Source of the DNA: Prostheceraeus crozeri
Lineage: Eukaryota > Platyhelminthes > Polycladida > Euryleptidae
NCBI GenBank assembly: GCA_907163375.1
Contig: CAJQUW010001409.1
Location: forward strand, 62,001-126,000
DNA: 64,000 bases
Reading direction: 5' to 3'
Below the pieces are notes generated by a model. That model saw only the letters and a list, made by a program, of their open reading frames with translations. It was not told where the DNA came from and did not search any database. Below are positions 35,836 to 47,329 of the stretch, piece after piece. Position 1 is the stretch's first letter. Each line of letters begins with the position of its first letter. The position numbers and the translations under genes are program-made.

Positions 35836-37104
35836 AACAGAAGAAATGTACTACATTTAAAAAGTAGTCTGCTGAATCTGGTTAATTGTTATGTATGCAC
35901 ATAAACTTCTTTCTCGAAAAACACGTCCTAACACGAGAAAACACGATCACTTTCCATAATTTCTTATTAAGGATTGATGAAACTGCTGGTTCATCGCATA
36001 TAGGCTTTAGTACGCGACTCGTGGCTGACGTAGGAAGGTTAATGTTAATTCACTCCCACTGAGAAGATCACCACCGACGTCATGAGGAACTTCTTCATCG
36101 CTCTTACGCTTCTTCGATTCGGTCTGGGCGACTTTGACTGGACTGATTAAAGCAGTTGAAGTCAGACCTTCGGTTATGAACATTAAAATGGAAACTAAAA
36201 ACCTTCCAGGTACACCTTTAAGAATGATGATTATCGATATCAAATTCGCAGAAAACGGATAAAATGCCTGATAAAATCACCTATCGTATTAGTCTATGTG
36301 CTTTGCTTTGCTCGCTAACTGACGGTCTACAAATGATGCTGCAATGATGACTTTACATTTGCTGAAAAAAAACACTGCACAGAAGCGCTAAGAAAAGATC
36401 TTCCGATGAGCTTAGATAAGGACAACTGCTATATACTATGGTAAATTGAATCGACAATTCTGACAGCCTAAGTTGGATTAAATCCAGCGGAGCAAGGTTT
36501 ATTTCGTAGTACATCTTTATTTGCGAATCACTAGTTTACAGTTCTTAGCGCATTTTCCGTAGCAGTAGTTTCCTCCTGTAAGAACAATAATGCATATTGA
36601 TTAAATTGTATGTCTTAGATGCTTGGTATACTTTATACAAGTTAAAATCTGATTAACCAACTGCATTTTCAACTACACTCAGGCACTTTGAAACACATAT
36701 TTTACACATATGTCAATCAATTAGGCATGACTAGCCTGATTTCTTGTAGTTACATATTAAAGCGAAAACTGAAGATGGAAAAACCTTCAAGTATCTTCTC
36801 TCTTATATGCTATTCTAAGAAATAGTGTGAACGAGGAAAGTAGTGGTGGCTCGTTTACTTCACACAGATTCTCAACATGTGTTGAGGTATTTGTCGTTGC
36901 ACAAGGCACCTTACGACCTGGGTGGAAATATTCCACAGTTCGATTTTCGAAGGTATAACATCGAACTATGCTTCGATCCAACATAAGAGCTCGAAATACA
37001 TATCGCAGTGTTTGAAGTTCGCTCAGAGAAGCGCGAAGTTGATCTTTTGAAAAGAAGTTAGTGATAGAAGGTGCAAAAGCATGTGTACAAAGAGAATGTT
37101 TTCA
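35836..37104. other. No gene recognised
   Basis: Short frames such as 36007-36243 minus have no family resemblance. No repeat structure is seen. Confidence 0.5.
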
Positions 37105-37183
37105 CCGGTGGCCTTGTAGTTAGAGGGTATGCTTGCACGTCCTCTAGCTCCAACGTCGCTGGTTCAAACCTACCCACGACTGA
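37105..37183 (+). repeat. tRNA-derived SINE head (candidate)
   Basis: A box-like tggccttgtagttagagg at 37109-37126 and a B box ggttcaaacc at 37161-37170 (consensus GGTTCGANNCC) are 34 bp apart, as in tRNA genes. No cloverleaf closes around them, so it is a SINE-like or pseudo-tRNA sequence and not a tRNA. The following ggaggcccaacaggccgaaa resembles the stem-rich body of invertebrate SINEs or Penelope tails. Confidence 0.5.
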
Positions 37184-38747
37184 GGAGGCCCAACAGGCCG
37201 AAACATGTCTCGTGGTGGTTACATCTGTTGAGATTTGACAAATTTATCAATTGCCAGGTTACTTGTCTAAAGAATGTTTTCAATCGACATGGACTTCAAA
37301 TCAAGACAAGTATGATAAAGTTGAAAAATTATAGAGAAAGAATTCGAAAATAAGAGACATCAACCGAGAAATTGGGAGAAATTCATAAAAAAGTAGAAAT
37401 TTGTCAGCTGTAGGAAGAATACCACAATATATAGATACCGTTATTAACCACAACACCTTATTTTGCTTGCGGACCGCGAACTATACTGGCCAAGAAACAT
37501 ATTTCAAACATAAATCAAGCAGCAGCGAGCCGGAATCATAAAATAGGGTCCCTTTTAATCCAAGTTAATGTGTAGAGTAATGTAAGTAAACGTTTCGCTA
37601 TACTACGAACAGCGAGTCAAAAACGCAACAGTCTTTCTCATAATCATGCAAGTTGCAGTGCATAGTATTTACTGTAGTTAAACTCTTGACTGCAAGCATG
37701 ATGGAGGTCCGTGCCGCCTAAGTTAGATAGACCAAAATGAAAATCATCTGCAACCTGATTGCAATTTCTACTGTTCAATTAGATTCCGAGCAAAATCCAT
37801 GCTGCTAGGAATTTGATTGCTAGCGTTTCATGAGTTTACTGCACAGTTGGCTTGATGTGATAGCTTGACTATTCATTTGTCGGCCACGGTAATGCAACCT
37901 ATGAATCCCTCACATATGCAAAAGAAGGTGCTTCATAAAGAACTGATGGTTTAATTAGATACGTTCATGCAACCTGTTTCACTCAAGGGGCAACCAGGAT
38001 CTGATCACTTTTAAGACAGATATTGATCTAGGACCTAGGAATTGGAGGGCATACTGGATGGGCATTGCAAATTCAGCACGTGAGCGATGCAATTATTGCT
38101 GTGCGCTGATATTATACTGACACGGAGCAATTTTTTAGGTTACAATATAATGCGATGACTATGTTCTGGTGTGTTCCTTCGCTGTATCACCACGAAATAT
38201 TTTTGAAATTCTTTGATATTCACACAGACATCGGTTTACATTATTAGGACCTGACCGGACGGTGGTGATTTCACATGTCCTTTAAAACCTATCGTAGGAA
38301 TCAAAAGTATTGTTTGTATGAACTTATGATGATAAAAGAATTTAAAATAACGATTTCCACGTGTCCACGACCAGCTGTGAGAGCAGTAATGAGAAATTGT
38401 TATATCGTCCAAACTTTGGTTCTCCGAAATAACAGCAGGAGACTTTCAAAGTAGCTACAGCTTAAAAATTTCTTCTTTTATCTGGTGACAACGTTTTACC
38501 AATGAAGTCAGTTTTCCGCATACCCTGGGATACCTGACAATCTGGTTGTGACATCTGAATTTCATTCGAAAGGATGTCGTCTACCCAGCATAATTTTCGC
38601 ATTGAACATTTTTTCGGCCAGTATCGGCGCAAAAATTAACAGACGAGCGTGTGCTAATGTACTTGTACTTACATTCATGAGACTGACAGTAGTGTGACAA
38701 TGGCAAGTGCGACGTCTTTCAAGAAGAATGCACCACATTGAACAGTT
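37184..38747. other. No gene recognised
   Basis: Nothing beyond short unsupported frames is seen. Confidence 0.5.
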
Positions 38748-39730
38748 TTTGCTAGAGAACATATGGCTAGCTGACATGATCTTGAAACATGAGCTATCAT
38801 GGTTGCTGGCGGCTACGGTTGGAACCGCCATTGCATTGGTATGATCCTTACATGTATTGCCAGGTCTGCCATAGGATTTTCATAATTTTTCGTCCTTAAA
38901 TGACAATCAAAATCCAAAACTTTTCTGTCTAGACATTAACACCACAGACGAGTCTTCTTATCTTTGAAATGCTCATCTTTCTGTATGTATCAAGGAGCAA
39001 TGTTAAGGACCTCTATGTCTGAAATTCATTCATTTTAGATCTAATTGATGAAAAGTTGAGTACATGTTCCAGGTAGATTTTGGCAATTAGCTTTCTAAGA
39101 AGCGCTCTCTCAAAAAAAACATGTGCAACCTTGCAATATGTCCTCATGCATATTAAAGAATGAATAATTATGCGATACAAAGAACGTTGTTTATGAAGTT
39201 AAATGTCTACATTGAAACGTGTATATTGGGAGCACCATTCGATCCCTCCATACCATAATTAAAGAGTGTTTGACGCAAAATATCTCCTCATTTTTCAAAT
39301 ATCTCCAAACATGCAACGCAGAACAACGTATTTCATTTTTAGTCATCACAGCTGACGAAGACAATGCAAATTTGAGATTGAAAGAGTCAATGACAATAGA
39401 CTCAAGATTCAATGGCGCCGGTTGCCAAAAAAACTCAAAAGAAGAATCGGAAGACTATCAATCCTTTCCTTTTATGTGATCATTTCACACATTTTAGACA
39501 TGACTTCTTTCGGGCGGCTCCGACTGTATTTGCCAGCGGCATTTACAGCCTATTTTAGCATATTCCTGATCATTTAAGCTGGTTATGTGCCTCTGACTGG
39601 CCATCATTATTGATGGTTTGCTAGAGAACACATGGCTAGCTGACATGATCTTGAAATTGAGCTATCATGGTTGCTGGCAGCTGTGGTGGGAACCGCCTTT
39701 CCAGTGCTATGATCCCTACATGCATTGCCA
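38748..39730 (+). mobile_element. Old Penelope-like remnant between 115-bp direct repeats
   Basis: The direct repeats 38748-38862 and 39617-39730 start tttgctagagaaca and end attgcca, with scattered differences. Between them, 39190-39479 encodes VVYEVKCLH-NVYIGSTIRSL (one stop), then FKYLQTCNAEQ and NLRLKESMTI, a degraded GIY-YIG domain of the Penelope type. Downstream (39780-39815) the sequence gctgtgacagccgaaatatt is the sort of stem found near Penelope 3' ends. The direct repeats may be pseudo-LTRs. Confidence 0.65.
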
Positions 39731-40559
39731 TAGACTTTTGGAAGTTTTCAAAATCATACTAACTAAGCCTTTGTTCCACTGAAGCTGGCTGTGACAGCCG
39801 AAATATTGGGTGAATAATAAAAAGAATATAATAATTAATTTGCTTCACGCAATTGACAGTTACTCACTAAGTGCTAAATTGACAGAGAGATGACGCTAGG
39901 CTCTTACCAAAGTTTGGCGCACTTACTGATACTTGACTCGAGTAGAACACGCATTTTTCAATGAATAGCTCAGGATCTTGATGTTAAATTTATCACAACA
40001 AAAGCTAGAGAAATTCCGTGCTGCATTCAATAATACTATGTGCTTATTTCGGATAATGAAAATCACAAGTTAGAATTGAAAAATACAGCTGTCGTAGTAA
40101 GAAAGTGTGAATTACAAAGGCTTGTATCACATAAAATCAGATAAATTAAAGCTACCACAATTTCAGATTAAAAACTCGACAAGCATAAGACAGGAACGAA
40201 TGTGAATGTCTAGCAGTGAAACACATAGGCATGCGGAAATGCCCAGAGTTCGGGAGGCGTGGGGTCATAAGTGGGTTTAACGGATGCTGAGTGTTCATGC
40301 ACTTGTGAAAAATATCGGAGGACAAGAGAACTTCTTCGCTCCTGAAGGTCTGACATTATGTCACATGAGCATTCAAAGTCACAAATGATATGATGAGCCC
40401 GTTTTATGACTGTTTATCTTTGTTACTGAAGATGGATCAATTTCACAAACAATTTTGCAGATAGGAGTATGGCCATGACTATGCCGTTGAAAACCTTCAA
40501 ACAGTTGTCGTTGCTGATAAAGGGCTTCAATATTCTCTAAGTATGGAGTCTTCTACCTG

Positions 40560-41690
40560 CTGTTCAGGTAATTCGATTGAAATGTTCCTTCCAAAATAAA
40601 TTATTTGTCAACGTGACTCCCAGAATAACACATGATTGAGACACAGTAACTTCAGCATATGGTAACGGTACCTCGTAAGACACTCTTGGCTTTTTGATTA
40701 TCAATTGACAGCATTTAGAAAAATTCAAATACACATGGTTTTCCTCTGTCCATTCAATTACATCTGACAAAAAACGATGGAGGAGCACAACCCTGCTCAC
40801 AAGATTCTACCAAGGTTATATCATCTGCGAACTTTATGAGATGAGCATTTCGATGCTTAACATTGAGTGAAGACGTATGTTAAAAAGAAATGGACCTAAT
40901 ACTGATCCTGTGGAATCCCAGATGTGACTTCAATAAGAGCACCAAATATGTCATTTACCCGAATACACAGGTATCTCGATGTAAGGTATGATGATAGACA
41001 AGTCATAAACCCGGTATTGAATCCTTTGTCGAATAAGGTATTTACAATTCGGTTATGTTGGACCTTGTCGAATGCCTTTGATAAGTCCAGGCAAGCTACC
41101 CGCACAGCAACGTTGCATTGATGTTCATGTGCAGCGCCGTAGACGTCGAGCCATTAGGACGAAAAGCACGCTGATCATCGCCGAAACTTGACACTCTTCA
41201 TTTCTGCTGAGATAAATCTCTCAAAGATCTTGGATACTATAGGAGAAGCAGATTGGACGATAATCATTTATGCCAGGGTTACTTTTCTTTTCAATTGGAG
41301 ATATGTATGAATTTTTCCAGAATTCTGGTTTTGGACTCATTGGAAGCTTGAAATAAATGGGCAAGAGGACCCGAGATCAGTTCGACAGCTTCAGTTAAAA
41401 GTTTGGCGGTCACAGAATCTGGACCTGTTGATTGCTTCGTTGGCAGTCGTCGCAATAAATCATACACATATTCCTCGTTGATTTTCACATTCCAAGCATC
41501 ATTAGAAAATGTAGATTGTTCGACGTATGCATCAAAATTGAGGCAATTGGCAAGATAATGCGATGGTTCGTTTTCACTTCTTTGCCATATCTCCGTTAAT
41601 CTCCTTTACAAAGTCCCATGCATTTTTGCGTTTATTCGTAGTTCTGTCACTCCATCTTTGTTTGGATATCATAATCTCGCTCCTGACGTG
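40560..41690 (-). pseudogene. LINE ORF2 reverse-transcriptase remnants
   Basis: Pieces in different frames run in order: RWSDRTTNKRKNAWDFVKEI; VYDLLRRLPTKQSTGPDSVT then AKLLTEAVELISGPLAHLF; CLDLSKAFDKVQHNRIVNTL; VNDIFGALIEVTSGIPQD; VYLNFSKCCQLIIKK and VSQSCVILGVTL. These are fingers, palm and thumb motifs of Jockey/CR1-type RT. The (F/Y)ADD box lies in a frameshifted stretch near 40800-40860. Confidence 0.8.
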
Positions 41691-41699
41691 TGTAAAGTT

Positions 41700-42560
41700 A
41701 GCCCAACCATTTTTGTTTTTACTGTGCCACTCCCAAAAATCCCATCAACCACACAATTCGAGGTCGCTGATTATGTGCCACTACTCGGTTTCACGAAATC
41801 CAGCCTCCTTTGGCCAGAAAACGCAATTCAAATTTCAAATTGGTTGCGCTATGAAGTTGGCGCAACCAATTTTTCTGACTTTCATTAATTTAGCGCATCA
41901 AGCAACAAAACCCATAACAAACGATGAAATATTCATGCCTAATTATGTGCCACGCGAAAAAATAATAAAAATAATCGATCTTCATGGAAAAAATCAAGTT
42001 TCAAAATTTCATCACACCGGTGTGAAGTTGGCGCAACCAAAATTCAAATCGAAATTACTCAGCACCCAAGCAGTTATGCATCACATAGACAGCACCAGCG
42101 GGTGTGCCAGGTCAATATTCATCAGAATCAATCAAGTAAAAGCAGTCTTTCACCCGTTCAAAAAGAAAACATTAAACATCAAAATCACATGACAAAGCTT
42201 CTAATAAAATATTGTACATCCAGCGCAACCATTTTTCATTTCGAGTGTGCCACTCCTGAAATGGATGTTTCTTGTACAGTTTGGGGTCGCTGATTATGTG
42301 CCACGCATCAGTTTTACTAAATTCGGCCTCCTTCACTCGGAAAACTCAATTCAAAGTTCAACTACATCACACAATAATTCCAACGCAACCACTATTCAAG
42401 TTGAAATTACTCTGCTTAAACTACGTTTCACAACAAATAAATAGCACCATCGGGTGTGCCAGGTCAATATTCATCAGAATCGATCAAACACTCGTGCCTA
42501 TTCACTCGCTAAATCAGAAAATATCATCCTTCAAAACACATGATTTCCTGCCATGTATAG
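41700..42560 (+). repeat. Diverged tandem repeat with gtgcca / gcgcaacc motifs
   Basis: Two related blocks begin ggtcgctgattatgtgccac (41757 and 42284). Both contain cggcctcctt-like and gcgcaacca-like words, and end cgggtgtgccaggtcaatat (42100 and 42447). A third partial start (attatgtgccacgcg) lies at 41942. The repeat fills the place of the LINE endonuclease. Confidence 0.65.
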
Positions 42561-42599
42561 GCCTATATGTATGGCCATGTATGGCAAATCATGTGTCGT

Positions 42600-43647
42600 A
42601 AAATTTTTCAGCTGAGAGCGACGACAAATCTGTCCATTTAGGATGACTACATCCTCACCAGATTCTCTGCGCATTTCAAATTGCTTCCAAAGATCGAGCC
42701 ACTCTTGTTGCTGCTGTTTTGTTCTATCTGGCTGCATATAAACACGACGGAATTCCTCGGAATGCTTTAATATCTTTGATAAGCGAAGGATAGATTGTTT
42801 GACTCATTGATTAGGAAGGACAACTTTGAGTGGTCGCAGCTTACTAGGCCTATTTGATATTTTTCCAACTCGCCGAATCTCGATGGGACAGATGTCTTTG
42901 ATATTCATATAGCGAAAGATTTTCTGAACGTTGTCCTTATCATACTTTTGTGATCTATAGTTGATGGCAGCTGACGGGAGGTTGTTTAATTTCATAGTGA
43001 ATCTCACTTCCGCTTGTGTCGTCTCCCCGAAAAAAGATAAGCTGCTAAAAATATGAACAGTCTATTTGCTAAAAGTTATTTACAATTCCGAGCTTTCGCG
43101 AGCCGGCTCGCATTATCAAGGTTTGGCAGGAATCCTGCCAAACCTTGATAATGCGAGCCGGCTCGCGAAAGCTCGGAATTGTAAATAACTTTTAGCAAAT
43201 AGACTGTTCATATTTTTAGCAGCTTATCTTTTTTCGGGGAGACGACACAAGCGGAAGTGAGATTCACTATGAAATTTTGTGTTCTAAGGAACCACTGCCC
43301 TCTGGAAGACCCAAAATGACTGCATTGTTACTCCTTGCTTCTCTTTCCTCGATCTCATTGTAGATTTCCGATTTTAGGAAATCAACTTGTAAAAGAGCAG
43401 ATTTCACTTCGTTGACTTCAATTTGTTGTGAATCCTTGATCCGTCGACAATCATCAAATGATTTTTCAAGGATGCCAATCCGATTGTCAGGAGAATTTAG
43501 CCGAATCTCCAACTGACTAATTTCCTCTTTAAAGGATCTCAACAGATCCTGTTTCAAGTCTGTAATGATGTTCTGTAAGTCACTCAATGTAGCCGACTTC
43601 GGATTATCATTGCCTGAATTGTTGGTGGATCTTGTCGCTTTCACCAT
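42600..43647 (-). pseudogene. LINE ORF1 (coiled coil plus RRM-like), split by palindrome
   Basis: It starts MVKATRSTNNSGNDN. A coiled coil rich in Leu/Glu/Lys follows (LSDLQNIITDLKQDLLRSF ... EIEEREARSNN), then the ORF1p motif NAVILGLPEGSG, then the palindrome. After it the frame resumes with YRSQKYDKDNVQKIFRYM, RVGKISNRPSKLRPLKVVLP (typical ORF1p RRM end) and QQEWLDLWKQFEMRRESGE. This is a nucleic-acid-binding chaperone of the retrotransposon. Confidence 0.75.
42988..43276. repeat. Perfect 289-bp palindrome
   Basis: Both 144-bp arms match base for base around a single central A at 43132, with no spacer. The inner part holds ccgagctttcgcgagccggc. The ends read aatttcatagtgaatctcac. If AATT is counted as a duplicated target, the element would be 42992-43272. 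It splits LINE ORF1. Confidence 0.92.
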
Positions 43648-43679
43648 AATTCCTGAAAATGAACAAGATATTTGACACA

Positions 43680-43735
43680 GGAAGGGCTCGAACCAGCTAC
43701 TTCTCGCTTCACTGCTACGCCGTAGCATCGTACAC
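43680..43735 (-). promoter_or_regulatory. tRNA-like B box just upstream of LINE ORF1
   Basis: The minus strand reads gtagctggttcgagccctt, containing GGTTCGAGCC, an excellent pol III B box, 38 bp before the ORF1 ATG. A weak A-box-like tagcagtgaagcg lies just upstream. It may be the head of a SINE that shares this LINE, or a fused internal promoter. Confidence 0.4.
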
Positions 43736-44179
43736 CATCAACACAACAACTTAAACACGGGTATTCGACGAACTGATTCGTCTGAATCTTCTGCAAGACG
43801 TGCCTGGTATGTGATGACGTCAAACAGCAGACCATCAACACCAAAGAAGCTACATATCACGATAGTGAGATAGATTCACTGATGCATAAATTATCACAAA
43901 AATCCCAGGATATTGACTTTTAGGGGATTTCGTCGAAATTTTTTTAAGTGCCCAGTTGTTGGAGAGCTTTTCATAACGTAATCAATAAGATCTATGACAT
44001 AATCGAAAGTAATGGCTATCCGAAATGTATGATAGAACGCATTGTACATTCTTAAATAAAAAAGCCGATATTTAAACATGCAAGCAGTCGAAGATAGGAG
44101 AAATGATCATGGAGAAATTTACACTGTCATACCGTACATAGGAGTACTATCTGAAAAATTAAAACGGAATTTGAAGGAA

Positions 44180-44520
44180 TGCATAAAAATACAACGTAGA
44201 CGCAAAAGTGGTTTTTAGCGCAAGCAAAGTAAAAACGTAAGTAAAAGTAAGTCAATTCCGCTGATGAAGTCGTGTGTTGTTTATGAATTTTGAATTTTCA
44301 TAAATTGGTAAAGCTAAACGCCGACTTCAGCAATGAATTGATGAACATAAGAAGAATCCGACAGCAATTAATCAACATTTGCATAACTGTAATAAATGTA
44401 GCTCAGAAATTGATCAACAATTCTAAATAGTGCAGAAATGTAACACATATTATGAGACAACCATTGTTGAGGCTCTAAAAATCAAAGATAGACAGCCAAA
44501 AATAAATCGTATAGTGCTAA
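44180..44520 (+). pseudogene. Penelope-like GIY-YIG C-terminal remnant
   Basis: Broken frames give SCVVYEF, IGKAKRRLQQ then IDEHKKNPTAINQHLHNCNK, YYETTIVEALKIKDRQPKIN. This is the order YEF / YIGKTxRRLxxRIxEHK / HLxxC / EALxIKxxxPxxN seen at the end of Penelope nucleases. It is a different lineage from the copy at 30529-32955. Confidence 0.65.
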
Positions 44521-44680
44521 ATACAACGATGTTTCATACTTATTAAAGATATTAAAGTCCTTTGGTAACTTAATCTGTTTCATTGGTTTTCACATACCGT
44601 ATTGATTGATTTTGCCTGTCTAATGTCACGTCACTATGATTGAATTTATCTCATTGCAGCGAACTATCAGTAAGCGCCAA

Positions 44681-45534
44681 ACAGACCTGTGTTGTAATTG
44701 TAATTGCGATTACAATTACATAATTGCAAGTACAATTGCTGTAATTAGTTATTGTAATCAATTACATTTTCTGATAAATAATTTGTAATTGCAAGTAATT
44801 ACAATTTTAAACATGTAATTGAGATGTAACTGCAATGACTATGTGGTCAACTCTGTTCATTATCACACATTTAAATTGCCTTACTCTCCTCGTTGATAAT
44901 GCGTTAACATACTTATATGTGTACTAGATGCACAACTACCAGAAACTTATCGAAGAAATGCACTACGAAACTGATAGTCAAAATCTAAATCAAGTGCTGG
45001 TGTTGTGATATTCTGTCCCCCTCTAATTGCTGATCGGAAAATGTAAATCAGAAAACTAGTACTATTAATTTCCCCTCGGAAAATGCGAGGCACATAAATT
45101 CTTCAAGAAGCCACATTATCTTTAAATCAATTCAAATCTTAACGGAGATGTTTTTCAATCGTAATAGTGTCCTAGAAGTCACAGTGTCGGTATCATAGCA
45201 CTGCATCTTCAGTTTGAATCGTAGAAGGGATGTGAGGCGAAAACACTTGGAGGGAATAAAAGGGTGGCAATGTTACATCGAAGCTACAAACGTGGTCTGC
45301 ATTCCGTGGAGCAGTAGTGATTGACATTCGCTTCTCCGCCAAGAAAAAGAAGTGTTGGGAAAACGAATGGTGCAATGCCGGCAATTATCTAAAGTAATTG
45401 AAATGCAATTGAAGAAAAACGGAGTAATTAATTACATTGATAAAGATGTAATGATTTTAATCAATTACAATTTTAGGTTTAAGCAATTTGTAATTGTAAT
45501 CAATTACATTTCATGAGTAATTGACACAAGTCAG
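44681..45534. mobile_element. TAATTG-rich hAT-like non-autonomous element
   Basis: It is flanked by gcgccaa on both sides (44674-44680 and 45535-45541; 8 bp with one mismatch if the adjoining base is counted). The ends acagacctgtgttgtaatt and the complement of ctgacttgtgtcaattac are imperfect TIRs. Subterminal regions (44695-44850 and 45385-45530) are packed with taattg/caatta words in both orientations, which look like transposase binding-site arrays. No transposase domain was recognised in the middle. Confidence 0.6.
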
Positions 45535-45541
45535 GCGCCAA

Positions 45542-46749
45542 CGCTCAGCAAAAATATCATTCAAAAGTTTGTCATAAACTGTCTTCACTTTTAGTCGTTA
45601 TCGGATTTAGTCGTATCGGAGTTGAAAGACTCCACTCCGGTGCTACAGGAGGTCGTATACGATCACTGACTCTAGAGTTGCTATAGAGGAGCTATGCAGC
45701 ACCAGATTTTTAGAACTGGTGATGAACAATTGAAAACCTCTGTATCTCAAATCTGACATTTTATCCGGAAAATAACGGTAATAAACACATTTTCAAAAAT
45801 CTGCGTGCGTAGTTAATCTGCATGAAATTGTTATCTTCTAAAAATTTTATATTACATGAGATTACGGAAAAACATGAGTTTTAACAATTTTCTTACTTGG
45901 TGCTATCACGTCCGATAATTTATCAAATATCCTAATTTGAAATGTGAATGAGAACTGAGAATGGGTCACATTTCTCCATTTTCTATGTCAGCTGACATAG
46001 GTCATTTAACAAAATGCTAATGGTAAGAAGTAAACCTTACTACCTGCCGCATAGCTCCTACTCTTCCATACCTGCCCTAAAAATTTTTACAGTGAATTTT
46101 AAAATCTTATTCTTCAATTTCATGAATTCATTACCTGAAGATAGCTATAGATAATAGCTGAAATTAATCGTCAATAAGAAAACGAAGTTCACCCCATCAG
46201 TAGAATTTAGCTCTTTCCAAAGAAAACATCATTACACTCAACATAACCGATGTAAAATGTAAAATGACATTTTACAGTACATCAAAAATTCGGTTTTAAA
46301 TGAAAATTGGTCTACCGATTGTTGCTGTTTGCTGATTCAAATAAACCCACTAAATAAACTACATCACCCATCAAAATATAACTTGAAACAAAATATAACA
46401 TCAAGATTTTCTGATCATCGTCAATGTCATCGATAATGAAGCTGGGAAATTCCACATGTCTTTAGTTGAAAAGTGGACCTCTAAGTACAAAATCAAAATA
46501 AGACATCGATGTTTCATTTAAGAAAATATAGCAGTGCGAAGATTCAATAGAAACTAGACTACATTGACGCATTTATTTAAATATAATACTGATACAATTG
46601 CTAGCTTATGGTGCAAAATAAAAACCAAAAATAAAGCGCATGATTATGATGTCCGATGGACCTCTAAAGCGCTCGCGCAAACCCATACATTGAGTTTTGC
46701 TACCAACAGCAGAGGGGACCCTTCGATCATGTCATGCAATTAGGATGTT
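45542..46749. other. No gene recognised
   Basis: This is AT-rich, with no supportable frame or repeat boundary. Confidence 0.5.
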
Positions 46750-47290
46750 AGTGCAATTTCGACGAGTATTCACGAAATACTGCTTTTAAACACACTACTG
46801 ACGAGCCGCCTAAGAAAGTGCGCCTGCGATAGTTAATGAATGCTGCCTATTTGCAAACGCAATGTAAGTCAGACGCAGACAAGATAAAAAAAAGCACTTG
46901 CAGATATAATGGGAAGCTGATGGAAATTTTTGACAAAAATGACATCTTTTATTCATTCTCTGATTACGTAAAAGTTCTAAGTATACACAGTCATAATTTT
47001 TGCCATGGAAAATCTTCAGGTCATATCCTATCATGTGTACGTGTTATTATCATGCATAAAGGGGCTTGCTAAATTAATCTGTGCCAAGCTTCAAAGACAC
47101 AAATGCATGACTATGATTGGAAATGACCTGAAGACATTCCATGCCAAAATTTATGGTTCTAGGCTTTGTACTTTCCCCTTAATCAGAGAAAGCATAAAAA
47201 ATCTCATTTTCCACCGAAAACTTCAATCTGCTTCCCATTGGATTTACACATGCTTTTCCTTGATCCTGTCTGACGAGACGAGGGATCAGG
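46750..47290. repeat. Imperfect inverted-repeat element and dispersed repeat copy
   Basis: 46870-47030 and 47120-47285 are imperfect reverse complements (gccatggaaaatcttcaggtc versus gacctgaagacattccatgcc; atgggaagctgatgga versus tcaatctgcttcccat). The left margin (cctaagaaagtgcgcctgcgat, 46808-46829) recurs in diverged form at 49131-49155 (ctaaagttagtgcgcctgcaat). Non-coding. Confidence 0.6.
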
Positions 47291-47329
47291 TAGAGCTCGG
47301 CAGCCGCGCAGATTCGTAGGCATATGATG

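Larger units (their letters stand above)
40560..43740 (-). mobile_element. CR1/Jockey-type LINE, decayed and twice interrupted
   Basis: Read on the minus strand, it has a tRNA-like B box (43685-43694), ORF1 (43647 to about 42600), a repeat-filled gap (about 42560-41700) and the RT part of ORF2 (about 41690-40560). ORF1 is broken by a 289-bp perfect palindrome. The apurinic endonuclease part of ORF2 is missing, apparently replaced by repeated sequence. Confidence 0.75.

Noticed and set aside
37105..37183. Functional tRNA gene
   Set aside because: A/B boxes are present but acceptor and anticodon stems do not pair.
41563..42192. Open frame of 209 codons on the plus strand
   Set aside because: It overlaps LINE antisense and the gtgcca/gcgcaacc tandem repeat. 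The residues simply echo the repeats and no domain is visible.
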